NCBI RefSeq assembly: GCF_008801605.1
Contig: NZ_VZPJ01000008.1
Coordinates: 1-64,000 of the forward strand
From: Pseudomonas brassicacearum subsp. brassicacearum
GTDB taxonomy: Bacteria; Pseudomonadota; Gammaproteobacteria; Pseudomonadales; Pseudomonadaceae
Direction: 5' to 3'
DNA: 64,000 nt
The notes beneath the pieces are model-generated. The model was not told the origin of the DNA. It worked only from the letters and a program-made list of their open reading frames with translations, and ran no database searches. The translations under genes were made by a program, and so were the position numbers. Numbering within the stretch: position 1 is the first letter of the stretch; each line of letters opens with the position of its first letter. Of the stretch, positions 1-8,486 are shown piece by piece.

Positions 1-58
1 AAGTTTCCTTTGCAACTTCAACCACTTGCGCTTCCGATCTCTCGTTAGCGGGAGGCGA

Positions 59-86
59 ATTCTACAGCGTTACTCGCTGCTGTCAA
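59..86 (-). promoter_or_regulatory. Strong leftward sigma-70 promoter, probable rRNA operon promoter (proximal)
   Basis: Read on the minus strand, TTGACA (81-86) and TAGAAT (59-64) are separated by 16 bases, a near-consensus sigma-70 promoter. The downstream segment is GC-rich (TCGCCTCCCGC), as in stringently controlled promoters. The text after it (1-58 read leftward) matches what I recall of the leader before 16S rRNA in fluorescent pseudomonads. The rRNA genes themselves would lie left of the window, so the target is an inference. Confidence 0.72.
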
Positions 87-261
87 CACCTCTTTTTCAC
101 CGCTTTCGACCGAGAAGATCGAACCGCGGATAGAGCCAAACAACACCGCTCTACCTGCTCCTTCCGGGCTTCGATGAACTGAAGCCCAGCACCTTCGAAA
201 CCTACTTAACTCATTGAATATCAAGGAGTTTTCCGTTTCGACTGCGCCGGAAGTGGGGCGA

Positions 262-289
262 ATTATAGACTTCCAGAATCTGCCGTCAA
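262..289 (-). promoter_or_regulatory. Second leftward sigma-70 promoter (distal, with AT-rich upstream element)
   Basis: On the minus strand TTGACG (284-289) and TATAAT (262-267) are 16 bases apart. An AT-rich tract (about 290-312) sits just upstream like an UP element, and a GC-rich discriminator (TCGCCCC) follows the -10. It is about 203 bases upstream of the proximal promoter, and both share the TTGAC...TCGCC design, so they form a tandem pair. The 94-residue open frame crossing both (45-329) is not a credible gene. Confidence 0.72.
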
Positions 290-422
290 CCCTTAATTTG
301 ATTTTTCTATCTTTAGCCCGACACGACACTTAAATCTGCCCGGTATATAGACGGAATCGCTGCATATGCGCAATATACTGCTCAAAACAGCCCCCCGCCT
401 TTATTCTGGACGACACTTCGTA

Positions 423-1313
423 ATGACGCCCCCTCCACATCGCAGCCTGGCCTCCACCCTGTACCCGGTTGCCCTGCTATTAATAGCCATGGCTTCAATC
501 CAATCAGGAGCCTCCCTCGCCAAAAGCATGTTCCCGGTAGTGGGCGCACAGGGCACAACGACGCTGCGACTCATTTTTGCCAGCCTCATCATGCTGTTAT
601 TGCTACGTCCCTGGCGCGCCAAGCTCACCGCCCAATCCCTGCGCACTGTGATCGTTTATGGAATGGCACTGGGCGGCATGAACTTTCTCTTCTATATGTC
701 GGTTCGTACCGTTCCACTGGGCATTGCCGTGGCACTGGAGTTCACCGGGCCTCTGGCAGTCGCCATTTACGCCTCGCGCCGGGCAATCGACTTTCTCTGG
801 ATCGCCCTGGCAGTCGTTGGCCTGCTTCTGCTTATACCGACCGGAGCGACCAATGCCGGTATCGACCTGCTTGGAGCCGGCTATGCGCTGGGCGCAGGTT
901 TCTGCTGGGCGCTGTACATCCTGTTTGGCCAGAAGGCTGGCGCGGACAATGGTGTGCAAACCGCCGCACTGGGGGTGATGATCGCCGCCCTGTTCGTCGC
1001 ACCGATTGGTATCGTGCACGCGGGCGCCGCATTGCTCACACCGAGCCTGATTCCAATCGCCATCGGCGTCGCCATTCTGTCTACGGCCCTGCCCTACACC
1101 CTGGAAATGATCTCCCTGACCCGAATGCCAGCCCGCACTTTCGGCACGCTGATGAGCGTCGAACCGGCAGTCGCGGCCCTGTCGGGGCTGGTCTTTCTGC
1201 AGGAGTACTTGTCCTTGGCCCAATGGTTAGCCATTACCTGCATCATCCTCGCGTCGGTCGGCGCAACGATGACCATGGCCAACACTGCGAAGCCTGCCGT
1301 CGCGGCAGATTGA
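423..1313 (+). CDS. rhtA: Threonine/homoserine exporter RhtA (DMT/EamA family)
   Basis: This 296-residue inner-membrane protein belongs to the drug/metabolite transporter superfamily and should export threonine and homoserine by proton antiport. It has about ten hydrophobic segments arranged as two EamA repeats. Blocks such as MASIQSGASLAKSMFP, VPLGIAVALEFTGPLAVA and MPARTFGTLMSVEPA align closely with my memory of E. coli RhtA, so I use that name. An upstream ATG at 366 would add 19 non-hydrophobic residues, and RhtA homologues begin near MTPPPH, so I chose 423. The gene stands alone, divergent from the strong leftward promoters at the window edge. Confidence 0.88.
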   Translation: MTPPPHRSLASTLYPVALLLIAMASIQSGASLAKSMFPVVGAQGTTTLRLIFASLIMLLLLRPWRAKLTAQSLRTVIVYGMALGGMNFLFYMSVRTVPLGIAVALEFTGPLAVAIYASRRAIDFLWIALAVVGLLLLIPTGATNAGIDLLGAGYALGAGFCWALYILFGQKAGADNGVQTAALGVMIAALFVAPIGIVHAGAALLTPSLIPIAIGVAILSTALPYTLEMISLTRMPARTFGTLMSVEPAVAALSGLVFLQEYLSLAQWLAITCIILASVGATMTMANTAKPAVAAD

Positions 1314-1480
1314 AGCAGGATTTAACGAAGGTCTGGTATTTGCCACGCATTTAGGCCATGTTTAGACCGGTAACCCAATGTCAAACATGGATTTTTCATA
1401 CAGGACGTCATGAACGCTTCAAGCAAGAGCGAACACAATCGTACGTGGACACAAGATTCACGACGATTATAAGGACAGGA

Positions 1481-1762
1481 ATGAAACGAATTTTGATACT
1501 GATCGCCGTACTTGCAGTAGCGGGCTGTGCGGCAACATCGAAAACTGAAGTCAAACGCGGTAAAAAAGGCCTGCACATCAACTGCTCCGGCCTATCCTCA
1601 TCCTGGGATCAGTGCGCCGCCAGCGCCGCCAATTCATGTGCTCCCAAGGGTTACAAGGTCATTGCCAAGTCCGGCGACGTCGTCGAGGAACCCGGGGACT
1701 ATCCCTTCGGGCTCAATCCCGCTGGCTATACCAGCCGCAGCATGATCGTCATTTGTAAATAG
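1481..1762 (+). CDS. Small predicted lipoprotein, unknown function
   Basis: A 93-residue protein. The start at 1481 is supported by an adjacent purine-rich ribosome-binding site (AAGGACAGGA). The N-terminus is a lipoprotein signal: MKR, a hydrophobic run, then the lipobox LAVAGC with Cys16 as lipidation site. The mature part is short and has four further cysteines (INCSG, QCAAS, NSCAP, final ICK), which could form two disulfides in the periplasm. The pattern CSGLSSSWDQC...A...CAPKGY resembles small Pseudomonas lipoproteins of unknown role. It may be anchored to the outer membrane; nothing shows what it binds. Confidence 0.75.
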   Translation: MKRILILIAVLAVAGCAATSKTEVKRGKKGLHINCSGLSSSWDQCAASAANSCAPKGYKVIAKSGDVVEEPGDYPFGLNPAGYTSRSMIVICK

Positions 1763-1768
1763 GTCACG

Positions 1769-2338
1769 TCAGTCGAGCCCTTGCTCGGCCATTCGGCGCC
1801 TAATCTCCTCATGACTGGACTTGAGGACGTCACGCTGGACCTGCGGCGTGACCAGCATCCGCGCAACTACCAATGCTCCCACGCATTGAGACAGGATGGC
1901 CCAGGCCAGACTATCGCTTCCCAATATCCGCGCCCAGCTTTCGTGCAAACGACAGATCCACGTTTGCGCCGTCTCCCTCACCTGGACATCCGATCGCGCG
2001 ATCTCGGCCCCCAGCACTGGCAACGCACACCCTGCATCGGGCTGCTCAACATGGCTCATGCTCAAGTACTGCTTGAGGCAGCGCTCCAGCTTCATTGAGT
2101 CCATGGCACCGTCGCCACTCAGACGATCCAGGCTTTGGGCCAACTCCCGCTCGACAATGGCCTTGAAGAGCTCATCCTTCGATGAGAAGTGGCTATAAAA
2201 CGCGCCGCCGCTCAACCCGATTGCTTTCATCAAGCCATCGACACCGACCGTGGAGAAACCCGACTTCTTGGCGGAGACGGCACTGCTGGCGAGCAGTTTC
2301 TCGCGGGTTTCCATTTTGTGATTGGCTGAATATCGCAT
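1769..2338 (-). CDS. TetR/AcrR family transcriptional repressor
   Basis: A 189-residue regulator. Residues 10-55 form the TetR helix-turn-helix (ALG-like recognition region IGLSGGAFYSHFSSKDELF), followed by an all-helical ligand-binding domain. The SGGAFYSHF...SKDELF signature is typical of the family. It is divergent from the SDR gene at 2428, and the 89-base gap carries two copies of AACGNNCGTTTA, which suit a TetR dimer site. It therefore probably represses the SDR and DsbA-family isomerase genes and itself, released by an electrophilic or aromatic ligand (inference). An internal Met at residue 9 is an alternative start. Confidence 0.87.
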   Translation of the reverse strand: MRYSANHKMETREKLLASSAVSAKKSGFSTVGVDGLMKAIGLSGGAFYSHFSSKDELFKAIVERELAQSLDRLSGDGAMDSMKLERCLKQYLSMSHVEQPDAGCALPVLGAEIARSDVQVRETAQTWICRLHESWARILGSDSLAWAILSQCVGALVVARMLVTPQVQRDVLKSSHEEIRRRMAEQGLD

Positions 2339-2385
2339 GGCCCTGCCCCTGATTGCTTACCTTGACGCTTGCCGGATCTTAGCAT

Positions 2386-2412
2386 AACGTCCGTTTAGTT
2401 AACGATCGTTTA
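2386..2412. promoter_or_regulatory. Probable TetR operator: tandem AACGNNCGTTTA sites
   Basis: AACGTCCGTTTA (2386-2397) and AACGATCGTTTA (2401-2412) are direct repeats 15 bases apart, each containing the near-palindrome AACG-NN-CGTT. They sit between the divergent TetR and SDR genes, 15 bases before the SDR start, where bound repressor would block transcription. Confidence 0.7.
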
Positions 2413-2427
2413 CCAATAAGGCTGACC

Positions 2428-3156
2428 ATGAATAACAATAGAGTCGTACTGGTTGTTGGCGCGGGCGACGCCACGGGTGGCGCGATTGCCAGACGCTTTG
2501 CACAGGAAGGTTTTGTTGCCTGTGTTACTCGCCGCAGCGCCGACAAACTCGAACCCCTGGTGGATGGAATTCGTGCCCAAGGCGGCGAAGCCCACGGGTT
2601 TGCCTGTGATGCGCGTAAAGAAGACGACGTGATCGCACTCATCGAGCAAATCGAGAACCAGATCGGCCCGATCGAAGCCTTTGTGTTCAACATCGGCGCC
2701 AACGTCCCCTGCAGCATCCTCGAAGAAACCGCGCGCAAGTATTTCAAGATATGGGAAATGGCCTGTTTCTCAGGCTTTCTCAATGCACGGGAAGTGGCCA
2801 AGCGCATGGTCAAGCGCCAGCGCGGGACGATTCTGTTTACCGGGGCAACGGCGGGATTGCGCGGCGCTTCGGGGTTCGCCGCATTCGCGGGCGCCAAACA
2901 TGGCATACGGGCACTGGCCCAGAGCATGGCCCGTGAGCTGGGGCCGCTGAATATTCACGTGGCCCACGTGGTGGTGGACGGCGCCATCGACACCGACTTC
3001 ATCCGCGATAATTTCCCGGAAAAATATGCCACCAAGGATCAGGACGGCATCCTGAACCCTGAACACATTGCCGACAATTATTGGTACCTGCACAGCCAAC
3101 CCCGCGACGCCTGGACCTTCGAGCTGGACCTGCGGCCCTGGAGCGAACGCTGGTAA
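2428..3156 (+). CDS. Short-chain dehydrogenase/reductase (SDR)
   Basis: A 242-residue NAD(P)-dependent oxidoreductase-like protein with a Rossmann fold. The cofactor loop appears as GAGDATGGAIARRF (residues 10-23), close to the classical TGxxxGxG. The NNAG motif is replaced by FNIGAN, and the active-site region reads FTGATAGLRGASGFAAFAGAKHG, where the usual catalytic YxxxK has become FAGAK, with Phe/Ala in place of Tyr. This divergent active site means it may not be a typical alcohol dehydrogenase. It lies 34 bases ahead of the DsbA-family isomerase gene, likely in one operon, and is probably repressed by the divergent TetR protein. Substrate unknown. Confidence 0.82.
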   Translation: MNNNRVVLVVGAGDATGGAIARRFAQEGFVACVTRRSADKLEPLVDGIRAQGGEAHGFACDARKEDDVIALIEQIENQIGPIEAFVFNIGANVPCSILEETARKYFKIWEMACFSGFLNAREVAKRMVKRQRGTILFTGATAGLRGASGFAAFAGAKHGIRALAQSMARELGPLNIHVAHVVVDGAIDTDFIRDNFPEKYATKDQDGILNPEHIADNYWYLHSQPRDAWTFELDLRPWSERW

Positions 3157-3190
3157 CCCCTCCCCTCACAACAACAAGAGAGCAGATCCC

Positions 3191-3781
3191 ATGAGCAAAT
3201 CGGTGGAGTTTTACTTCGATCTCGGCAGCCCGACCACTTACCTGGCCTACACCCAGTTGCCGACGCTGTGCGCGCAGACCAACAGCCAGTTGATCTATCG
3301 TCCGATGTTGTTGGGCGGCGTCTTCAAGGCAACCGGCAATGCATCACCGGCGACAGTGCCGGCCAAGAACCCTTACCTGTTCAAGGACCTGAATCGCTTC
3401 GCCAAACGCTACGGCGTCGCCTTCAAGTTCAATCCACACTTCCCCATCAACACGCTGCAGCTGATGCGCGCGGTGACTGGCATGCAGTTGCGCCAACCTG
3501 AACGCTTCGAGGCCTTCGTCGATTGTCTGTTCCGCGCCTTTTGGGTGGATGGCCGCAACCTCAACGACCCGACGACTGTCGCAGCGGTCCTGAACGAGGG
3601 CGGTTTCGATGCCGACTATGTGCTGGCATTGACGAACGACGAGCAGGTCAAGCAAGCACTCAAGATCACCACTGAAGAAGCCATCGCACGGGGCGTGTTC
3701 GGCGCCCCGAGCATGTTTGTCGGCAACGAGTTGTTCTTCGGCCAGGATCGGTTGGACTTCGTCCGTGAAGCCCTCGCCTGA
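3191..3781 (+). CDS. 2-hydroxychromene-2-carboxylate isomerase-like protein (DsbA/kappa-GST fold)
   Basis: A 196-residue thioredoxin-fold protein of the DsbA/HCCA isomerase family. The N-terminus VEFYFDLGSPTTYLA carries the family SPxxYLA motif, with Ser in place of a CxxC pair, and the C-terminal part has GVFGAPSMFVGNELFFGQDRLDFV, the glutathione-isomerase signature. Enzymes of this family use glutathione to isomerise aromatic breakdown products. The start at 3191 follows a purine-rich site (AAGAGAGCAGA). Together with the SDR upstream and a TetR regulator, the set suggests a small detoxification or catabolic operon; its substrate cannot be read from sequence. Confidence 0.85.
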   Translation: MSKSVEFYFDLGSPTTYLAYTQLPTLCAQTNSQLIYRPMLLGGVFKATGNASPATVPAKNPYLFKDLNRFAKRYGVAFKFNPHFPINTLQLMRAVTGMQLRQPERFEAFVDCLFRAFWVDGRNLNDPTTVAAVLNEGGFDADYVLALTNDEQVKQALKITTEEAIARGVFGAPSMFVGNELFFGQDRLDFVREALA

Positions 3782-3790
3782 TCCTCTACT

Positions 3791-5599
3791 TCAAATCGCT
3801 ATCGTTCGCGTGTTGAGCCATTGCAGTGCGTCACCGTCCAGCAACGGGCTCAAGCGACGCTGAACCTCGGCGTGGTAGGCGTTGAACCAGTCTTTTTCGT
3901 CCTGGGTCAGCAGCGAAGGTTCCAGGCAGCGGGTGTCGATCGGACAAAGGGTCAGGGTTTCGAACTCAAGGAACTCGCCGAACTCGCTGCTTCCGGCGTC
4001 ACGGTTCAACACCAGGTTCTCGATGCGCACACCCCAGCGACCGGGGCGATAAGTGCCCGGTTCGATGGAGGTGATCATGCCCGCCTGCATCGCCGTTTGC
4101 GGCGCGGCAGCGGCTTGATAGGCAATCACCTGCGGGCCTTCGTGGACATTGAGAAAATAGCCGACGCCATGACCTGTGCCGTGGCCGTAATCCACCTGCT
4201 CCGCCCAGATCGGTGCGCGGGCGATGGCATCCAGCAACGGCGAAAGAATACCCCGCGGGAATTTGGCCCGGGACAGGGCAATCACGCCCTTGAGCACGCG
4301 CGTGCAATCACGTTTCTGCTCAGTGGTGGGTGTGCCGACCGGCACCATGCGAGTGATGTCAGTAGTGCCCCCCAAGTACTGGCCGCCGGAATCGATCAGC
4401 AACAGGCCATCACCTTCGATGACCGCATGGGCTTCTTCCGTGGCGTGGTAATGAGGCATCGCGCCGTTGGCGTTAAAGGCGGCGATGGTGTTGAAACTCA
4501 GGGAGACGAAGTCCGGCCGGCGCGTGCGGGCGGCGGTCAGGTGCTCGTCGATGGTCAACTCGGTGATGCGCTCGCGCCCCCAAGCCCCTTCCAGCCAGGC
4601 GAAGAACTCACAGAGCGCCGCGCCATCCTGCTCCATGGCCCGACGGATGTGCTCGGCGTCGGCCAGGCTTTTGCGGGACTTGGCCAGCGTCGTTGGATTG
4701 AGACCTTCGACCAGCTTCACGCCGCTGCCCAGGTTATCCAGCAAACCGACCGTCACCCGCGCCGGATCGATCTGCAAGCTCGCGCCGTCCGGCACTTCGC
4801 GCAACGCGGCGGCGGCTTCGCTGTAATCGCGCAGGGTCACGCCGTCCTGTTCAAGAACGGCACGCAGTGCCGCGTCAACCTTGTCCAGGGCTACGAACAG
4901 CGTTGCCTGTTGCTGGCTGATCAAGGCGAAGGAGACGAACACGGGGTTGAACGACACATCCGCGCCGCGCAGGTTGAACAACCAGGCGATGTCATCCAGC
5001 GTGGCGATGAAATGCCAGTCGGCACCTCGTTCCTTGAGGGATTCGCGCAGCTTGGCGAGTTTCTCGACCCGGCTGACGGTCGCCTGGGGTGGTAAATGGG
5101 CGTAGACCGGCTGATCCGGCAAGCTAGGGCGATCGCTCCAGGCCTCCTGGAGCAGATCGATGTCGGTACGCAACCGCGCGCCGCGCTCCGCAAGCTTGCC
5201 ACCCAGGGTGCGGGCCGATGCCACGGCCATGACCGCACCGTCAACGGCGACCACCCCACCCTCAGGTGTTTGTTCGGCCAGCCAGTCCAAGGGGCCGGGC
5301 TGGCCAGGAATGAGCTTGACCAGCTCGATACCACTGCCCTCCAGCTCCTTGGTGGCCTGCTCCCAATAACGGCTATCGGCCCAGACGCCAGCGAAACTGC
5401 CAGTCACGATCAAGGTACCCACCGAGCCGTGGAAGCCCGACAGCCATTGCCGTCCCTGCCAATAGCCCGGCAAGTATTCAGACAGATGCGGGTCGGCTGA
5501 TGGCACCAGCAGCGCATGAATGCCCTCTCGGCTCATCAGTTGGCGGATTTGGGCCAGGCGCTGGGGAACCAGTCCATGGGGCATAGGCTCGGTGCTCAT
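3791..5599 (-). CDS. Xaa-Pro aminopeptidase (aminopeptidase P family, M24B)
   Basis: A 602-residue cytosolic metallopeptidase of the long, three-domain aminopeptidase P type, which removes an N-terminal residue preceding proline. Two creatinase-like N-terminal domains (about 10-320) precede the pita-bread catalytic domain. Metal ligands are visible: Asp in LLIDSGGQYLGGTTDITR (two Asp), His in GHGTGHGVGYFLNVHEGP, and Glu in SIEPGTY and RIENLVL. The length fits the eukaryote-like APP1 form found in many pseudomonads rather than the shorter PepP. It is convergent with the preceding gene, 9 bases apart. Confidence 0.9.
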   Translation of the reverse strand: MSTEPMPHGLVPQRLAQIRQLMSREGIHALLVPSADPHLSEYLPGYWQGRQWLSGFHGSVGTLIVTGSFAGVWADSRYWEQATKELEGSGIELVKLIPGQPGPLDWLAEQTPEGGVVAVDGAVMAVASARTLGGKLAERGARLRTDIDLLQEAWSDRPSLPDQPVYAHLPPQATVSRVEKLAKLRESLKERGADWHFIATLDDIAWLFNLRGADVSFNPVFVSFALISQQQATLFVALDKVDAALRAVLEQDGVTLRDYSEAAAALREVPDGASLQIDPARVTVGLLDNLGSGVKLVEGLNPTTLAKSRKSLADAEHIRRAMEQDGAALCEFFAWLEGAWGRERITELTIDEHLTAARTRRPDFVSLSFNTIAAFNANGAMPHYHATEEAHAVIEGDGLLLIDSGGQYLGGTTDITRMVPVGTPTTEQKRDCTRVLKGVIALSRAKFPRGILSPLLDAIARAPIWAEQVDYGHGTGHGVGYFLNVHEGPQVIAYQAAAAPQTAMQAGMITSIEPGTYRPGRWGVRIENLVLNRDAGSSEFGEFLEFETLTLCPIDTRCLEPSLLTQDEKDWFNAYHAEVQRRLSPLLDGDALQWLNTRTIAI

Positions 5600-5644
5600 T
5601 GCTTCTCCTGCTCATTGATATTGTTGTTCGATGCCGAAGACGGC

Positions 5645-6811
5645 TTATGGGGTAGTGGCCCAGAACGCCGGTTCAGTCGCGCACGCCGCCTGGATCAACC
5701 GCACCGCCTCGTCGATATCCTGTTCAGTGGTAAAGCGGCCCAGGCTCAAGCGAATGGTCCGCCCGGCCGCACGCGCATCGTGCCCCAAGGCCAGCAGCAC
5801 GTGGGACGGGCTGTTCTGCGCCGAATTGCAGGCCGAGGTCGCGGAAAATGCAATCGATGCGCCCAACGTCGCCGGGTTGAACTCACCTTCGTTGAAGGTC
5901 AGGCTCAACGTGTGGGGAATCCGGCGGCTCGCACTGCCGTTTATACGCACACCGGGCAAGGCCAGCAGCGGCTCAAGCAAACGATTGCGCAATCGGGCGA
6001 TTTTAGCGAGCTCTTCGTCGAATGCCTCGGCCGCGAGTTCGAACGCAGCGCCCATGGCTGCGATCTGGTGGGTCGCCAGGGTCCCGGAGCGCAAACCGCC
6101 TTCATGGCCTCCGCCGTGAATCTGTGCCGACAGCCGTGGCCGGGCACGGTCGCCAACGTAGAGCGCCCCGATGCCCTTGGGGCCGTAGATCTTATGCGCG
6201 GAAAAAGACATCAGGTCCACCGGCCAACGAGACAGGTCGATCTGCACCTTGCCGGCGCCCTGGGCTGCGTCCACATGAAACAGCGCACTGTGCTCGCGAA
6301 CGATCTCGCCGATGGCGATGACGTTGTTGACGGTGCCCAACTCGTTGTTCACCAGCATCAGCGACACCAGGAACGTGTCTTCGCGCAACGCCTCGCGAAC
6401 CGCTTGCGGGCTGATCAGGCCCTCGGCGTCCGGCGCCAGCCAGGTCACCGCGAAGCCGCTCTCTTCGAGCTGGCGCGCCGTGTCGAGAATCGCCTTGTGT
6501 TCGATCAGACTGGTGATGACATGGCCGGTGGAACCACCGCGCGCCTGGGCTACCCCTTTGAGGGCCAGGTTGTTGGATTCGGTAGCGCCGGACGTCCAGA
6601 CAATCTGTTCGGGCTGAGCCCCGACCAGTTGCGCCACCTGCTGGCGGGCACTCTCTACCGAGCGCCGGGCCTCCTGGCCGAAGGCATGGGAACTGGAAGC
6701 CGGGTTGCCAAAGTTGCCGTCAAAGCCCAGACACTCGACCATGACCCGGATGACCCGCTCATCCACCGGCGTGGTGGCGGCGTAGTCGAAATACAAAGGA
6801 CGTTTATTCAT
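5645..6811 (-). CDS. Cysteine desulfurase family protein (IscS/NifS-like, class V aminotransferase fold)
   Basis: A 388-residue PLP enzyme that should transfer sulfur from cysteine to a persulfide for Fe-S clusters or thiolated cofactors. Seen: YFDYAATTPVD at the start, the cofactor His in SLIEHKAILDT, the Schiff-base Lys in SFSAHKIYGPKGIGALY (about residue 206), and the mobile catalytic loop SATSACNSAQNSPSHVL with the active-site Cys. The loop length matches the group I (IscS) type. The gene is not beside iscR, iscU or hscA, so it is a second, stand-alone copy rather than the isc-operon enzyme. It is read in the same direction as the aminopeptidase gene, 45 bases away. Confidence 0.88.
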   Translation of the reverse strand: MNKRPLYFDYAATTPVDERVIRVMVECLGFDGNFGNPASSSHAFGQEARRSVESARQQVAQLVGAQPEQIVWTSGATESNNLALKGVAQARGGSTGHVITSLIEHKAILDTARQLEESGFAVTWLAPDAEGLISPQAVREALREDTFLVSLMLVNNELGTVNNVIAIGEIVREHSALFHVDAAQGAGKVQIDLSRWPVDLMSFSAHKIYGPKGIGALYVGDRARPRLSAQIHGGGHEGGLRSGTLATHQIAAMGAAFELAAEAFDEELAKIARLRNRLLEPLLALPGVRINGSASRRIPHTLSLTFNEGEFNPATLGASIAFSATSACNSAQNSPSHVLLALGHDARAAGRTIRLSLGRFTTEQDIDEAVRLIQAACATEPAFWATTP

Positions 6812-6970
6812 AGGAAACTCGCAGAGCCTGCTCCAGGATCAGGCGCCCTCGTTGGGTTCGAGACTAGCAATACCTGATCAAAGACCTTAAAGAAGTCGGA
6901 CTTCGTTTAAAAGTGCGTAGGAACGCTCCTGAACAGCGAGCTTAGCAGGCATCGCGGCGAAGCTCAGCCC

Positions 6971-7585
6971 TCAACTGATGCTTTCGAGCAACAATGGATA
7001 CAGCGAAGCGACCAACAGCAGCGCCATGCCCCAGTTGAACACGCGCAACCAGCGACGATCACGCAACAGGTTGCGCAACAGGCTGCCGCACACTACCCAC
7101 AGGCTCACGCTTGGCAGGTTGATCAGGGCAAACACCGCCGCAATCACCAACACGTTGAAGAAATACCCCTGGAGTGGCGTGTACGTACTGATGGCACCGA
7201 TGGCCATGATCCAGGCCTTGGGATTGACCCATTGGAACGCCGCTGCGCCCCAGTAGCTGATCGGCGTATTGTCCCCCGGCTGGCTTTCCGAAACCGGACC
7301 GGAGTGGGCGATTTTCCACGCCAGGTACAACAGGTACGCCGCGCCGATGTAGCGCAGCGCGGTATAGAGCAGTGGATAAGTCTGGAACACCGCGCCCAGG
7401 CCAAGGCCCACCGCCAGCACCAGGGAAAAGAAGCCGCAGGTAATACCCAGCATGTGAGGAATGGTGCGGTTGAAACCGAAATTGACACCCGAGGCCAACA
7501 ACATGGTGTTGTTAGGGCCAGGCGTGATCGAGGTCACCAGGGCAAACAGGGCGAAGCCCAGCAGCAGGTCAAGCGAAAGGGTCAT
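6971..7585 (-). CDS. LysE/RhtB family amino-acid exporter
   Basis: A 204-residue inner-membrane protein with about six hydrophobic helices. The opening FALVTSITPGPNNTMLLASGVNFG is the LysE-family signature (TPGPN), and FQWVNPKAWIMAIGAISTY is its second conserved block (NPKA). Such proteins export amino acids or small amphipathic metabolites with the proton gradient. The gene appears to be monocistronic, and no regulator lies next to it, so the exported compound is unknown. Confidence 0.9.
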   Translation of the reverse strand: MTLSLDLLLGFALFALVTSITPGPNNTMLLASGVNFGFNRTIPHMLGITCGFFSLVLAVGLGLGAVFQTYPLLYTALRYIGAAYLLYLAWKIAHSGPVSESQPGDNTPISYWGAAAFQWVNPKAWIMAIGAISTYTPLQGYFFNVLVIAAVFALINLPSVSLWVVCGSLLRNLLRDRRWLRVFNWGMALLLVASLYPLLLESIS

Positions 7586-7687
7586 TTCAAGTCAGTCCAT
7601 CAGGGCGGTCAGTCAAGTCATGACCCTACCCCACGCCTTGGCGCAAACCCACGGACAGTTGGGCAAAACTTTAAGCGGTACAGTCCC

Positions 7688-7954
7688 TCAGCTTGACCGG
7701 CCTGGCTGTTGCTCGACCCGCTCGGCACTCATCTGGCCCTGATCGTCGAAACCCACGTTTTTCTGCGACGAACCGAGCAGCTCGGCTTTTTTCGCGTAGT
7801 ACTCATCGAACGAGAGGCCGCGACGATTCAAGGCTTCAAGAGCCAGTTCGCGGGTCTCGTCGGCGGTGTAGGGACGCAGCTCCGGGGAAGAACTGGCGCA
7901 ACCGCCCAGGAGGGTGGCGGTCAACAGCAGCAAAACAGCAAAGGTACGGTTCAT
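7688..7954 (-). CDS. Small predicted lipoprotein with Tyr/Lys-rich tail
   Basis: An 88-residue protein if translation starts at the ATG at 7954, which gives a clean lipoprotein signal: MNRTFAVLLLLTATLLGGC with lipobox LLGGC. An upstream in-frame start at 8026 would place 24 polar residues ahead of the signal and is unlikely. The mature part (RPYTADETRELALEALNRRG, then SFDEYYAKKAELLG) is helical and polar with no recognised domain. Its role is unknown; probably anchored to the outer membrane. Confidence 0.75.
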   Translation of the reverse strand: MNRTFAVLLLLTATLLGGCASSSPELRPYTADETRELALEALNRRGLSFDEYYAKKAELLGSSQKNVGFDDQGQMSAERVEQQPGRSS

Positions 7955-8070
7955 GGCAAGTGTCCGGTGTTCTGGAGTTGGGCGATGAACAAAGGCTACC
8001 CGCCAGCCCTGCGCCGCAGAAATCAACCCTCTCGATAGTGGCTATTGCCTTTGCGGATCAGCCGCCGCAT

Positions 8071-8436
8071 TCAGTCGACCAACTGGCAATGCAGCGCGTT
8101 GTCCAGGCTGCGCTCGATGTTGCGCAGCACTTGGAACGAGCCGAACGTCACGGCTCTGGCTCGATGAGCCTGGATCAGCCGCCAGAAATCCTGCTCGCCA
8201 CTTTCGAAGCTTTGAAGCGCCGCCTCGCCTGCCTCGCGGGTTTGCCACTGCAAATAGTTGAGCACCCGCCGACCATCCTCGCTGGCCTGGATACTGGCAC
8301 TCAGGAACCCCTGGTGATCCCGAGCCAGGCGCTCGGTCTGTTCCGACAAGGCGGTTACCAGCGCCTGCTGCCATTGAGGCTCGATATCGAATTCCATCAA
8401 CTGGGTGAAACTGCGATTGTTCCTTGGTGATTGCAT
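8071..8436 (-). CDS. Antibiotic-biosynthesis-monooxygenase (ABM) domain protein, SoxR-controlled
   Basis: A 121-residue ferredoxin-like-fold protein with an ABM domain (about residues 10-95: FTQLMEFDIEP...QGFLSASIQ...VLNYLQWQT). ABM proteins include cofactor-free quinone monooxygenases. It is divergent from soxR and preceded by a textbook SoxR-type promoter, so it should be switched on by redox-cycling compounds such as phenazines or quinones. The same pair occurs in P. aeruginosa (PA2273 soxR, PA2274), where PA2274 is a known SoxR target. The start at MQSPRN (8436) is preferred over 8454, which adds six residues. Biochemical activity is unproven. Confidence 0.85.
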   Translation of the reverse strand: MQSPRNNRSFTQLMEFDIEPQWQQALVTALSEQTERLARDHQGFLSASIQASEDGRRVLNYLQWQTREAGEAALQSFESGEQDFWRLIQAHRARAVTFGSFQVLRNIERSLDNALHCQLVD

Positions 8437-8486
8437 GAAAGGTCCCCTCTGCACGTAAGGCGGATCTTGCGATCCGAACGCGTGCA

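Noticed and set aside
45..329. 94-residue open frame on the minus strand
   Set aside because: It spans two strong promoters and has no ribosome-binding site or recognisable domain.
3821..5095. 424-residue open frame opposite the aminopeptidase gene
   Set aside because: Antisense shadow of a well-supported metallopeptidase; no conserved motifs.
5516..6877. 453-residue open frame opposite the cysteine desulfurase
   Set aside because: Antisense shadow; the opposite strand has the full set of PLP-enzyme motifs.
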